A stretch of 64,000 nt of DNA from Perca fluviatilis (GCF_010015445.1 NC_053115.1:14577524-14641523), one strand, 5' to 3'. Counted from the first letter of the stretch, positions 21,578 to 37,555 are shown. Program-made: numbers and translations. Notes: a model not told the origin generated them from the sequence alone.

Positions 21578-24500
21578 ATGAGAGGACTTGTTGTCTTGGT
21601 TACTTTGGCCTGCTTTGCCACCGCTCAGCACCAAACACTGATTGACTACTTGGAGCGGAGGCTGCTCGCTATTGAGGTAAGACTCATTTTACCTCCCTGC
21701 CGAGCCCTGCGCTCCAGAGTCCCTGTGAAAGGAAACTTCCAAGGACAGGCAATGGAATGCAGATGTGGGCAAATCCTGAGGAAAATGCTAGAAAATACAG
21801 CTCTCTGATATGTACAGGGAGTATGAGCTTCTTGTCTGGGTTCAGAGACTGAGATAAAAAATGTGGTTTAAAAGATTAGTACAGATTTGCACATATGAAG
21901 AGTTGTGCTATATTGGTATACCAAAATGACATGTATCATGATGATGAAGTAACAGTAATTATTTCACCAACAACACATTTCAGATTAAACATCTTTCAGA
22001 GAATGTCATACCTGTGTGGAAAATTATTTTTGTGATGGATACAAATATAGCTCTCTTATAGTATATAGCCAGTAATAGCTCTCACCAGGGATCTTGTCAA
22101 TTATCTCAAAATATTATTCATCCACATCCCTCAGTTTCTGTATTTCTCTGTAATGTAGTCTCAGACTTTACTGATCACCTCAGAGGTCAGGGTCCGCTAC
22201 AGAGCGAGTTGGTAGGATTTAGTGTTTTGCTAAAAGACATTTGAGCAGGGTGGAAACTTGCCACGTGTGGGCTGAACCTGGTTGTTTGAAGGATGAGTTT
22301 CCTACTTATTATACCTTTATGTCCCAGACTATTTACTGAGCCTTAAAGAACATAAAATTATGGCCTTCTCAGAGCTTACTAGAAGTGCATTTGCAGTTCC
22401 TGTAAAACTAACAGCATGTATTGCTCACATTACTGAAGTACAAACAGGTAAGATGGAAACAAGACTGTGACCATCTCAGCATGTGTAAAAATATTGACTA
22501 ATCTTTGTCACTTTGTTTTGAAACAGGACCGGATCTCTCTGTGGCATGAACAGACCGCCCGCTACGCCTCCGAGCTGCGGGAGCTGAAGCAACAGATGCT
22601 TTCCCAGTTGGAGAACCTGGATAAGGAGAAAGAGACACTGAGAATGAATCTGGATGGCGTGGGGACGAGGGTGGACCGGGTGGAGCGTGAGCTGGACTAC
22701 CTGGAGACTCAGAACGGTGCTCAGCCGTGTGTGGACGTGGACGACAAGCTGATAGAACAGCAGGTGACGCTGGTGAAGGAGAAGCAGAAGGCCAAGTACT
22801 CAAAACTATCAGGTGAGATATAATGTGTTTAAACTGCACTTGGACAGTGCATTTATTCTGTTCATCAGATTTTTTTTGTGTATGAATATGAAAATACTTA
22901 CTTAGTTCTACCTTAAACTGATCAACAACTAAAATTACAATAATCTGAAATGGAGAAAAGCAAGAAAATCCTCAAGTTTGTAATGCTGTACCCATTATAT
23001 TAATCATTTACAGAACAGAACAGGTATATATAATGATACATCACTTATCAACTACATAAAGTGCATTAATTGGTCTTACATTTTCACACAAACACTCCAC
23101 TGGCAAGTCAAAGACTTCACAAAAGCCTTTGGCTTATTCATATTTAGACTAGTCTCGCTTTTCCAGACCTTCCTCCACAGCACAGGTGCTAAGCGCCGGA
23201 CGGAGCCACAGTGCCGCTGCAAAATAGTCTTGGGAAGGAAGTTGTTTTGGTGGAACATGTGTATGTTGAAAACTTCTTTTAGTCGTGCAACAGAAAACTC
23301 AGATTGGACAGATCACTCAAAAGTTGTGAAAAGTCACAGAAAGAGTTTTCTATCACCTGTGTGAGGCAACACACACTCCAGTCATCCCTCTACTCTTAGT
23401 TTTGTAGAAATTTAAAAACATTCCATTATTAAGATTTGTTCACACAAAGAAAAAGGATGGTGTTATTCTATTGTTCTATCCCAAATCACCAAATCCAATG
23501 AAAATACAAAAAACCAACAATGTGTCAGTCCTTTTCTTAATTCTTTCCGACTTCCTTCCCTGTCTGTGGCACTGCCTTCCTTAAGCCATGGGATTTGGGA
23601 TGGTGGTTCAAAACCTTACAAAGACACTTTATGCTGGCCTTCTCTTTAATTTGTCACCCATATTTATACAACATAAACAAATAAGGCAAAGACAGGCTTT
23701 ATTCTCCGTCTTGGGTGAAAACACACATAATACAATCTCAAATCTGTAATCTTGAGACTTCAGACTTAAAGTTCAAACATGAGGATTTAACTTGGATATG
23801 CCCTTAAGGACTTGACTTGACCATGTCCCAAATGACTTAAATTAATTATTTAACATTTGGGGAAATACACTTAATGTCTTTCTTGTCGAGAGTTAGATGA
23901 GAAGATTGATACAACTCTCATATCTGCCCGTTAAATATGAAGCTGGAATCAGTAGCCAGTTAGCTTAGCTTAGCATAAAGAGTGGAAACATGGGAAAACA
24001 GCTAGCCTGGCTCTGTCCAAAGGTAACTAAAGTTGCATACCAGCACCTCTAAAGCTCACTAATTAACACGTCACATTTCTTCAGTTAAATCTGTAAAAAA
24101 AAGCCATGTGTAAAAAACAACAGTTGTGGTTCTAGGTACTGGACTATTTGCTGGCTGGGTGCAATGACCTCCTGGAGTCTCTGCTGTTTGTTTGGCAACC
24201 TCACAGTGACAACAAACTAACTGTCTCCTGCTGATAATGAGCAGGCAAATATGGGAGTTGTATTGATCTTCTTGTCTAACTCTTTACAAGAAAGCAAATA
24301 CCGGTAAACATACTTCCTAAAATGTCGAGCTATTCCTTTAAAAACAGTCCTGATATATTTAAATGATAACAAAATGTGAACATTTTCAGACTGCAGCGAC
24401 ATGATCTCCAGCATAAAAGCCATGAAGATCTTGAAGCGAGTCGGGGGGCCAAAGGGCATGTGGACCAAAGACACCAGCAGCGGTTCTGGGAAGGTCTACA

Positions 24501-25174
24501 TTTTTAATGGGACGGATGAAGACACCATCCATGAGTTTGCCTCTGTGCAAGACTTCTCCCGCTCGCTGGGCATGTCTCTGTCCAAGAACCTGAAGCTTCC
24601 GTCTGCCTGGAGGGGAACAGGACACGTTGTCCTCAACAATCACGCGTATTATATAAATCAGGCTGAAGAGATAATGGTGGTTAAATATGACATGAAGAAC
24701 AGCTCTGTGACAGACAGCGCAGTGTTCCCAGTGCAGGACCATGTCCCACCGTACGGCCTGACCCCCGAGACAGTGATGGACCTGGCTGTGGACGAGGAAG
24801 GCCTGTGGGTCATTTATGCCTCGCGGCAGAACGAGAGGTACATCTCTCTGGCTAAAATGGACGGCAACTCGCTGGACAACGAGCAAATGTGGGACACAAA
24901 CTGTCCGAGAGAGAATGCGGAGGGGGCTTTTGTCATCTGTGGCACTTTGTATGTGGTGTACAACACCAAGCAGCCCGGTCGCTCACGTGTCCAGTGTGTG
25001 TTTGACGTCAATGATATGGTAACCAACGAAGAAGCACCCCTGGTTTACTTTCCAAAGCGTTACGGAACCCACTCCAGTATAAAGTACAACCCGCAGGAGC
25101 AGCTGCTCTATGCATGGGATGATGGCTACCAGATCCTGTACAAGCTTATCATGAAAAAGAAACTAGAAATTTGA
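21578..25174 (+). CDS. olfml3: Olfactomedin-like protein 3, complete
   Basis: Three exons, 21578-21676, 22527-22812 and 24390-25174, give 389 residues (the human protein is a little longer); phases close exactly. Residues 1-16 are a signal peptide (MRGLVVLVTLACFATA). Residues about 25-95 form a coiled coil (LIDYLERRLLAIE, ELRELKQQMLSQLENLDKEK, DRVERELDYLETQN). The last exon is a full olfactomedin domain from DCSDMISSIKAMKILKR to AWDDGYQILYKL, with the paired cysteines at DC and at NCPRENAEGAFVICGTLYVV. The family member is a secreted matrix glycoprotein; OLFML3 scaffolds BMP1-mediated chordin cleavage in dorsoventral patterning and is also linked to angiogenesis (recalled). Fish often carry two copies (a and b) and I cannot say which this is. 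The ATG is the one that gives the signal peptide. Confidence 0.93.
23147..23345. mobile_element. Fragment of a dispersed hAT-like repeat
   Basis: This stretch in olfml3 intron 2 matches, in reverse complement, the right half of the element at 57142-57557. Shared blocks include gactagtctcgc, ccagaccttcctccacagc, ggtggaacatgtgta and gcaacagaaaactcagattg. A third relative lies at 49093-49300. Confidence 0.65.
23840..24340. mobile_element. Inverted-repeat element in olfml3 intron 2
   Basis: The left end (acatttggggaaatacac, then tctttcttgtcgagagttag) recurs inverted at the right end (24250-24340, ending cgagctattccttta). The centre carries the ttagcttagcttagcataaa and gctagcctggctctgtcc motifs typical of a very common fish repeat. 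It is about 500 bp, non-coding, and ends 50 bp before exon 3. Confidence 0.7.
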
Positions 25175-25290
25175 GCTAAATAATACACCGCACCAAACCC
25201 AAACCATCTTAAAGTACCACTCCATTGTTTTTACAAGTTTAAGCTCCTTAACTACAAATCATGTGTACTTTATATTACTGCTGGCCATTT

Positions 25291-25667
25291 TTAAAGCTAT
25301 AGTGCATAGTTTCTGTCTCCCCCATGATGAGGAATTCTAAGTAATGACAACATCACTGTCTTCAGTGATCGCGCACCACCCCCAACCCTCCTCCACGCAG
25401 TTGCTTGTAGCCAAGGAGGACATGGAGGATTAAAACAAAAAACATGACGAACCCTTTAGAAGAGGTAATTATCTTCACCATCACTCAAGTTTCTGTGCGC
25501 GAAAGTCGCCGGACGACACCATTTTCTGAACATAGCCATACTGAGAAATACAGACAGAGTTTTGTGGAGCTGATAGTCTTAATTAGCTTTGTATCAACTC
25601 ATTTGGCAATGGCTTGAATGTAACGGACATTCATTAATATTTAAAAAGTTACGCACTAAAGCTTTAA
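25291..25667. mobile_element. TTAA-flanked miniature element 3' of olfml3
   Basis: Left end ttaaagctatagtgcatag and right end gcactaaagctttaa are inverted copies at TTAA sites. It lies 117 bp after the olfml3 stop and so may be in its 3' UTR. It is 377 bp. Confidence 0.65.
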
Positions 25668-25739
25668 TGCATGTTGTGGATTTTCAGATTTGTCAATGTG
25701 TATATCTGTGCGGTATAAAAATCAATGTTGAAACAAACT

Positions 25740-26265
25740 TTAAAGGTCCCATGGTATGAAATTTTCACTTTATGAGGTTTTTTAACATTAATATGAGTTC
25801 CCCCAGCCTGCCTATAGTCCCCAAGTGGCTAAAAATGGCGATAGGTGTAAACCGAGCCCTGGGTATCCTGCTCTGCCTTTGAGAAAATTAAAGCTCAGAT
25901 GGGCCGATCTTATGAGGTCATAAGGAGCAAGGTTACCTCCCCTTTCTCTGCTTTGCCCGCCCAGAGAATTTGGCCCACCCATGAGAGAGAGAGAGACATC
26001 ATGGCTTTCAAATGAGCAAAGTGGCAGTTGGTCAAGGACACACCCCCACTCTCCACCTTGCCCCCCCCCCCCCACCCTCTCCTCCTCAATAGCTACAGAC
26101 ACAGAAATGGTACATACTAAGGAAAGCTCATTGTGGGACTGGCTCTAGTGGCTGTAATTCTGCACCAAGGCTGAATTTCGGGAAAGAGACTTCAGATACA
26201 GTATTAGGGGACCACTAAGGTCTATAGAAAAGCCTCCAAATAGCACCATGTCATGGGACCTTTAA
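25740..26265. mobile_element. TTAA-flanked miniature element, second in tandem
   Basis: Left end ttaaaggtcccatggtatg and right end catgtcatgggacctttaa are inverted copies, each at TTAA. It is 526 bp with a C-homopolymer inside and starts only 73 bp after the previous TTAA element. No transposase is present. Confidence 0.75.
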
Positions 26266-26688
26266 CTGTTTAATCGAGTGACCATCAAGTGTGCGTTGTT
26301 TTTTTTTTTCAGTTTCATTATTGTGATCTGATATAATAATAACAGTTTAAGTCCAGACTGATTTGAAAAGTCTCAGAACATTTTCTAAAAATGAGTGCAC
26401 TGTGACAACTCAAGCAAGTTTCAAGAGTCTGCAACTTGATTTTTATACCATTTGGAAATGAATGGACAACAACGGAGGGTAGGAGAAATAAATTCCAAAG
26501 TCGCCAACATTCCAGCATGGTATGCAAAATGGTCAGCAGTGACGTGAAGTATTCTTGATGTGTAGTAAATCCTCCCGGCTCACCCCTCCCTTTCTAAGCC
26601 TGTAGTAGAACCTTCGGTAGCCTTTACGTAATGCAAAAGGCCCCATCTAGAGAAGGTGTTTGGTTCTATTCTGGGCTACTGTAGAAAC

Positions 26689-27574
26689 CATAGACTGTAT
26701 ATAAAGATGGACGACGCGTCTCCACTTCCTCCCACTGTACAAAAGTGAAGCCAAAATATCCCGGATACAGGCACTGCCATCTTGTAATTTTGGAGCCAGA
26801 GTCTGGTAGTGATCTGGAGGTGGAGCCACGGTATCGAAGTCCCGCCCATACACCAGCCTGACTATACAGATGTCAATCACAGCTGCCAATCATGACTTTT
26901 CGCCCCATTTTTATATCAATCAATCAATCAATCAAAATTTATTTGTATAGCGCTTTAAAACAACCAGCAGGTATCCAAAGTGCTTCACATCTGGAACTAA
27001 GAATAGACAACATATCATGCAATAAGAAGGATGAAACGTAGAAAACAGTAAAATCATAAAAGGTTACACAGAAACAGGAAGAGGAAATTGTCACACCACT
27101 ACTGCGTATTAAAAGCCATTCTAAACAGTTAGGTTTTGAGTTTAGACCTAAAAAGAGCGACATCTGTAATTGTGCGAATATCAGGGGGTAACTTGTTCCA
27201 GAGTCTCGGGGCAGCAACCGCAAAAGCCTGATCACCCCATCGTTTGTACCTTGACCTTGGGACTTCTAAAACCAGTTGGTTAGAAGACCGCAAAGACCGG
27301 CTGTGCTCACGCAGGGTTAAAATCTAGCATGAAATAACTAATAAAAACCAAACTTATCAGGAAAATTAACACTTAAACAAACCTATGCGTGATAAGAACT
27401 ACCTGAAATGACAGAAACCATGTGTGGGGAAAAAAGTATTTGAAGTGTACTTTGATTTTTAAGTTTGGCCCGTGTCCCATCCGCTAACATAGTGGGGGCG
27501 TGATTTATGACCTTTACTGCAGCCAGCCACTAGGGGGCGATCGAGATGTTTTGGCTTCACTTATACAGTCTATG
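26689..27574. mobile_element. Miniature element interrupted by an L2-type LINE
   Basis: Left end catagactgtatataaag and right end cttatacagtctatg are inverted copies. The internal sequence is split by the LINE fragment at 26917-27320. The host piece is non-coding. The region 27575-28960 to its right is AT-rich and carries further repeat-like ends such as cctacacactggcccttta near 27770, with no gene seen. Confidence 0.65.
26917..27320 (-). mobile_element. L2/CR1-type LINE 3' end with ORF C-terminus
   Basis: On - the translation contains RYKRWGDQAFAVAAPRLWN, then KLPPDIRTITDVALFRSKLK, the conserved C-terminus of fish L2-type LINE reverse-transcriptase ORFs. Next comes the 3' tail with AAAGCGCTATACAAATAAAT and a (TTGA)n microsatellite. 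The copy is 5'-truncated and keeps only about 400 bp; the frame breaks soon after. Confidence 0.8.
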
Positions 27575-28960
27575 CATCAAACACATCAACCCCTGGTAGA
27601 AACAGGGAAGAGGACCCGCTCCTGTAGCTGTAGATACGAAGGGCTCATTCTAGACTAACGAAAACACAACAATTCTTAGTTTCAGGTGATTATACACTAA
27701 TAAAAACTTAATTATAAATATTAGCCTATATTCCATTTCTGCCAATAGATCCTACACACTGGCCCTTTAAGTCTAAAAGCCCAAAAAGGTTCAAAAGGGC
27801 TGGATTGTAAAACTGTATCTGTATACTTTCACACTTTCAGATGTGAGCCAAGCACTTGTTTCTTATTGTTCATGCTGCAAATATAGGACACATCATACTT
27901 TTAAATTAGTATAATTTACCGGACCACTCGCTTTAACCTCACTGTCAAAATCTGTCCAATCTTTTTCTACTTGAGATGTCATTTTGCTGTCTGAATACAT
28001 TTTGATAACATATATCTTGGTAGCATTGCTGAGTGCATAAATTAAAGCAAACTCGTTTCCTGCAATAATTCACCACATTGCCTTATGGGGAATCAAAGAC
28101 AAAGATAAGTGTGTGTAACAGCTATAATAATTCAGTCAAAACACAGGCTTTAATGTTGCTGAACTATATAACATTTGTCATACTATATTAAAAGGCAATG
28201 CTTAGTTTAAAAGATAGAAGAAAATAAACATTTTCTTTAGTTATGGCTCAAACTTCATTTTGCAGCTTTATAAATTTCAACTACTACCATAATCCAGTTA
28301 TATGATGTTGCCACATATAGTGCAACTACAGCAATGTTGTCACTATTGGGGGCAACCTCAGAACTGCAATAAATAAACCTGGGATATTAGGATACGTGAA
28401 AGAAAAAGCTAGCTGGCTAGTGCTGTTATATTTCTATGTTTATGCATCATGTGAACTTTTCGAGCACATATGTATTTTGTGGCGTCAACATTTTACTAAA
28501 TGAAATCACCAAGATTGACAGAGCACCACTATTTGAATTATGCCTCACATAATGCACTTGTTTATTATTTATATCTGAATATAACATCTATTTCTTACTG
28601 TGTGCTTATAATATGCTCATTTTCCCACTATCATCTTTTCCTATTTCTGCTTCTAATTATTTTTCATTGTGAAAATAAATGGCAAACTGTTATCACAAGG
28701 AGTCTGTCTTCTTTAATGTGCAGGATGTGCAGACACAAACATATTAAAGCCACTATGTGTAAGATTTAAACGTTTTAGACTTTAACGACAACTTGTGGTA
28801 TCATCAAAAAGACACTGTGGCAGATAGCAATGCATTACTTTCTTGGTTACTGTACATCTTTTCTCGATTTCAACCTTGCTCCTTAAAGGTGAAATGCATT
28901 GACTGACATGATGTCTAAGTATGGCGCTGACTAATAAAAACTTATTTAATTGACTGGTTG

Positions 28961-29908
28961 TAAACTCAGCAAAAAAAGAAACACCGCTTTTTCAGGACAC
29001 TTTATTTTAAAGATACGTTTGTAAAAATCAAAATAACTTTAGAGATCTTCATTGTAAAGGGTTTAAACAATGTTTTCCATGCTTGTTCAATGAACCATAA
29101 ACAATGAACATGCACCTGTTGAACGGTCGAAAAGACTATAACAACTTCACAGTTATAAGAAAATTATGAAAGTAAAGACCTTTCTACTGACTCTGAAAGA
29201 CACCAAAAGAAAGACACCCAGGGTCCCTGCTAATCTGCGTGAACTTGCCTGAGGCATGAGGACAGCAGATGTGGCCAGGGCAATACATTGCAATGTCCCT
29301 ACTGTGAGACGCCTAAGACAACGCTACAGGGAGACAGGAAGCACAGCTGATTATCCTCGCAGTGGCAGACCACGTGTAACAACACCTGCATAGGATCGGT
29401 ACATCCGAATATCACACCCGCAGGACAGGTACAGGTACAGGCAGGGGCGTAGCACAAAATTCTGGGCCCTGTAGAAAGGCATTTTCTATGGGCCCCTCCC
29501 TGCAACCACAGCTATTCATTCTAGCATCTTTTTGGGCCCTTCTCACATGAGGGCCCCGGGTCCCCTTTTTTCCCCCAGTCTTGACGCCCCTGGGTACAGG
29601 ATGGAAACAACAACCGCAAGAACTGGCCAGTCTGGTGCAGTACATGAGGAGATGCACTGCAGTACTTAATGCAGCTGGTGACCACACCAGATACTGAGGG
29701 CTGCTTTTGATTTTGACCCCCCCCCCCCCGCCTTTGTTCAGGGAAACATTATTCTATTTCTGTTAGTCACATGTCTGTGAAAACTGTTCAGTTTAAGTCT
29801 TAGTTGTTAAATCTTTTAATGTTCATACAAATATTTGCATATGTTAAGTTTGCTTAAAATATAAAAGCAGTTGAAAGTGACAGGACTTTTCTTTTTTTGC
29901 TGAGTATA
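28961..29908 (+). mobile_element. Internally deleted Tc1-like transposon
   Basis: Ends ctcagcaaaaaaagaaac (left) and ctttttttgctgagta (right) are inverted repeats beside TA. The left part matches the transposase start of fish Tc1 elements: after an ATG-like region it encodes the R.AR.CNVPTVRRLRQRYRETG-type helix-turn-helix segment around 29270-29340, now broken by stops. The DDE catalytic part is missing, and a separate hAT-like element is inserted at 29442-29592. The copy is dead. Confidence 0.85.
29442..29592. mobile_element. Tiny hAT-like element nested in the Tc1-like copy
   Basis: The 151-bp element begins caggggcgt and ends acgcccctg (inverted), with identical ggtacagg at 29434-29441 and 29593-29600 as an exact 8-bp target duplication. 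The Tc1-like sequence resumes cleanly on the other side (atggaaacaacaaccgc). Confidence 0.9.
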
Positions 29909-30285
29909 TTTCATTGGAGAACACAATTAGTTGTTTGGGGTCTTTGTGAAACAGTTTTTCAGGGTAATTTACTCTATCCTCACACCACCAGTTCATCATC
30001 TAACTTTAATTGATAGTTCTTGGTCTTGAAAACAATTAAAACATCGCCTTTGTCCCTTTTCGGATCATTTTAACTCTTAAAAACGGTCATGTCTTTTTTT
30101 TTTTCTAAGGAAAAGATCAATGAAGCATAACAGCAATTTGATTTAACAACGCAAGACAGCATTTGACTCTGGTATTTGAGTCTAACAAACCATTTGGCAT
30201 ACTTGTTTCACTTGGCTGCAGAACTGAAAAAGCCATCATCCAAAAATGTTCCTCACATCGACAAAGTAACAGTTGTTTAAACAAG

Positions 30286-30291
30286 TTTATT
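30286..30291 (-). terminator. Candidate cdk2 polyadenylation signal
   Basis: AATAAA on the minus strand (TTTATT on +), followed in the transcript sense by further A/T-rich sequence. Other weaker signals exist nearby. Confidence 0.4.
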
Positions 30292-30740
30292 TTTTTTTCA
30301 AACTGTAAATAAACAATATCCATAAAAACAGTTCATAACGTTTGAATAAAATCTAGAGTAAGAAAGATGCAACAGTACATTAAATTCCGTAAAATCTGAA
30401 TTACAACAGGGAACATTTATATTTCACAACTGCATGTACAAAGCTCTGAGAACTTCAGTCAGGAGGAGTAATCCTGCCAACAAATCTGAATGACCAATAA
30501 ACATTTTTGTGTGTTAAACTAAAGGTGCCGTTATAAAACCACTTCAAGATACTTTAAACCCAAACATAGAATTTAAGTGCGAGAAAATAAACCTAAAAGA
30601 ACTCAACCGTAGTCTCATGTTCTTTTAGCGCAAACTGTTGTTAGCTGACGTTGTTCGTTGTGCGACAACTGTCCCCTACCTCTTTCATTCAGCTGCTGCT
30701 CAGTCTTACAAAGCATGACATTTGTTATTTGCACTATCCC

Positions 30741-30784
30741 ACACACTTATTCAATCATATTTAAATATGATTGAATAAGTGTGT
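30741..30784. repeat. 44-bp perfect palindrome
   Basis: Arms 30741-30762 and 30763-30784 are exact reverse complements (acacacttattcaatcat then attt at the centre) with no spacer. Confidence 0.95.
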
Positions 30785-31200
30785 AAATAATTGACTATTT
30801 GAATTTGGACTTCCTAAAGCCAACATACCATTTAAATTAGGAAATGGCAGTATTGGCAGATTGGGTCTACCTGACCTGCACTCAAGTCACAGGACCATCC
30901 CAATCACAAATAACATTAGCATCAAAAATGGCAGTTGCACACAAAATATGCAAAATGATATTGAAAATTACAGTTTAACCTCCTTAACTATTATAACATC
31001 ATGGCTGAAAAAACAGCAAAACTCTCGGGATGTCTGTCATCTAGAAAGCTGGTTTTAGGTATTAACAAATATCCTTTGAAGGATCCAACATATCCTGTAG
31101 TGTCCACATTTTCTGTCCATTCCAGCCGTGGATATAAAGCGTGGAGGTCCTTATTGCTTAGACATTGTTGGCGTTAAAATTGACTGATATTTTGCTTGAC

Positions 31201-34653
<3,453 letters not shown>

Positions 34654-35015
34654 TTTACAAATCAACAGAACTTGGAGGTTTGTTGGTTGTTTAAGCTAGC
34701 TAGTTAGCGAGATCCTACTCTTTGTGTGTGAGCTAACAAGTGCCCGGTGGCTACAGAGACAAACGTTAACGAGCAGCGCGGGGACCGACATATAATTAAC
34801 TGCTCCTCGTTAGTTCAAACGGTCCGGATACACCACAGCCTGCGGAGGGCAGCGGTGTTGTCGAGGTTTCACTTTCTCAGATCGGAGCGAAACAGCTAAA
34901 GAATGTCGGGGGTCAGGTCATTTGTTGGCACTGATAATGAGAATATCCGTAAACATGTGGATTAGCGTGGCGGCGGTTGCTCTTCTCTGGAAAACACTGA
35001 ACCAACACAGTAGCG

Positions 35016-35023
35016 TTTCCCGC
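35016..35023. promoter_or_regulatory. E2F-like site in the cdk2 promoter region
   Basis: TTTCCCGC fits the E2F consensus TTTSSCGC and lies about 365 bp upstream of the cdk2 start in a CpG-containing stretch. An E2F site would suit an S-phase gene; whether it is used is inference from the motif alone. Confidence 0.35.
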
Positions 35024-37555
35024 GTTACCTCGGGAGCGTTCGTTTTTGTGTTCAAAGCACACCGACTCATGTAGCCGGGTGGTATTTTCAGATATTTTAC
35101 AATTGACTCCTCAAAAGCGTCTTCCGTTTGACTCGTTGTGAAGGGAACACTGGTGCGGACAAGTACGTAAAATTATTTGTTTTCTCAAAATACTGTCGGC
35201 TGAGTTTTATTGTCAGTTGGTGCAAGTCGAGAAATTGAGTCGTATTTTACCAACAAGAGAAACGAACATCCAACAAACTAACCTCATGGGTCACATGGTG
35301 ACACGGCGATGACGTTTTACGTTATCAACGTCGGCGACGGAAGTGGAACAATTTGTTTTATATAAAAAAACAACAACAAAGAAAAGTTTTTTGTCAGTAG
35401 GTTTTTGTAGTACAAACTTCTTGTAGCATACTACAAATAAAAAGTATATATTTTAAAGAACAGTTTTAGGTGAAGGGTAGTTGTCATGAAAATTCATTAT
35501 ATAATAGTCACAGCTTTTGGGTGTATAGAAAAAGATATTAGTTAATAAAACAATGCTTTTTATATGTTGACACAAAATAGGCTACAACACCAGAAACAAG
35601 CACACAAAAGGGGGATTATTCAGCTTCATACATCATTTGGTCACACTTTTGGACACTTTTATAGCCAAGTTGTTATATATAGACAGGCTGCTTTGTTTAT
35701 GTTCTGTATACTTTGCACATAAATCATTTGGTCTGGTATGTTGGTAAATGCCAAATAATGTAGTAAATGGTCCTATGTTTCACAGTATACTGAACAGGAC
35801 ACAATGAAGGAGAATTACAGTTGCTCCCTCTAGTGTCAGTAAGTCTTGTTGTGCACTGCACTCCCTCTCTGGTTTAGAGCTGTTTCTGTCATGCCCACTC
35901 CTCTATGCTGTAGAGGCTGAAAAGAAAATCTGTCTTTATTATTCTTAAACAAACCAGATTCATAAACCTTTTTTTTACAGCAGGAAAAGCACCAAAGAAA
36001 CAAATAGCATTCATTATGTCTCTGTTCCACCTATTATTACAACATGTTGCAACAATTAACACTGTTAGTAGTCACACCTGTGTTTGGCAACTTAAATAAT
36101 CCCTGTAAAAAGTTTCAGCTTTAGTTTCACATGTTTCCCTCTGATCATGCCTTCTTTCAATGGCTTGTGTGCCTCCAGGGGGCGGATTAGTTACGGGACC
36201 CTGGAGCTGCCGGGCTCTACGAAGCCCCCTGGGCTGGGCAACATGCAGAATCAAGCTGACATGTGACAGTAGGAAAAGTAAAGGTGTACATAATAAAATG
36301 AATGGTGTCTAAATTCTATTTAGCGGATTCAGTTTCAGGGTCCTGGCTCATTGTCACACTGCCATGACTTACTGGGACACTTGAACAGAACAGAGCCATT
36401 GCTAATGTGCTTTTAAGTCAAAATGTCTGCTGTGAAAAAAGCCTTTATTAATCGGAGCAGGATTGGTCATGAGGCATTTTCATGTCATCTGTTACTGCAT
36501 GAAGGAAAAGCCTCTGTTAGAAACACTCATACCAGCACTGCACATGATCAAAGCCCAGAGACTTGACGTGCATCCACCAAGCAGATTTATATGTGAAGTG
36601 ACATATTTCTCATTTGATTATTATATGTGAGGTAAAGGCATACAATGCTGCTGGCTAGATATGTTGGGTTCTTCAAACAGTTTTGTCTCATTTTGTTTCA
36701 TTTACAGAGATTCACTGTTTCTGAAAGTGACGCACATCACTATTCTTTCTAGCTGCTAGTACACATCCAACTTGTTGGTTACTCACAGATTTTAAATAAT
36801 CTTTGTGGACATTTTAGAGGATTTATAACACCAGAAATGTATCCTGATGAAAGTCACGTACAACTGAAAGCTTTGTTTTGTGTTTGCACTAGTGTGTGTT
36901 TTATTTAAGCAACTCCTTTTGTCCCATTTTTTGAGTTCTGGTGTTTGTGGCAATGATGAAATCAAATGACCAACAACAAGAAGGAATTAGGATCACTCAC
37001 AAAAATGAGGGAAGTTAGTTTATTAAGAAGTTTAAGCCTTGTGAATGCACTGAATGACTGCTATGCTCGCTGTATTCATGAACTCATTTGCCTGTCTGGT
37101 CTGATCTTGTACTGGCATTGCACAAACCAGATGGCGTTATTGATCAGACTTTTGGCCAATAATACAACACAATCCAGATTTTCTGTGAGTTAGTTTTTGA
37201 AAACGGAAAGCTTGTCGATTGTGTGTGACTGCAGGCGGACGACGAGCTCTGTTGCCCTGATGTTCAATTCTATGACCTTCCATTACTTGTCACTTTACGT
37301 TTAGGCAATTCCTAATTATGATTATTCCCTTATTTTTATAATGGCAAATCATTTCATTTTGGCTTGCTGTAAAGAAAACTACTAAAAGATTGCAATCTAA
37401 AGCAATCAGCCTGTGCAACACATTGTTAGATACAAGCAGAAATAGTCCTGAAAACCAAGCTCTCAGAATCTTTATTGCTTGACTTCCACTGTCTGAAGTC
37501 ACATTATCTGATAATTCCAGAAATTCCCTGAACCTCAGGCACAGTTATTAAAGGC

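Larger units (their letters stand above)
29909..31200 (-). other. cdk2 downstream region and probable 3' UTR
   Basis: There are no exons here. On - a canonical AATAAA lies at 30286-30291, about 910 bases after the cdk2 stop, making 30270-31200 a plausible 3' UTR. It contains the perfect palindrome at 30741-30784. 29909-30270 shows nothing recognisable. Confidence 0.45.

Noticed and set aside
24386..24886. Minus-strand 166-codon open frame opposite olfml3 exon 3
   Set aside because: It is the complement of a highly conserved olfactomedin exon and has no domain of its own.
29412..29687. 91-codon minus-strand frame
   Set aside because: It spans the nested hAT-like insert and Tc1 remnant; not a gene.
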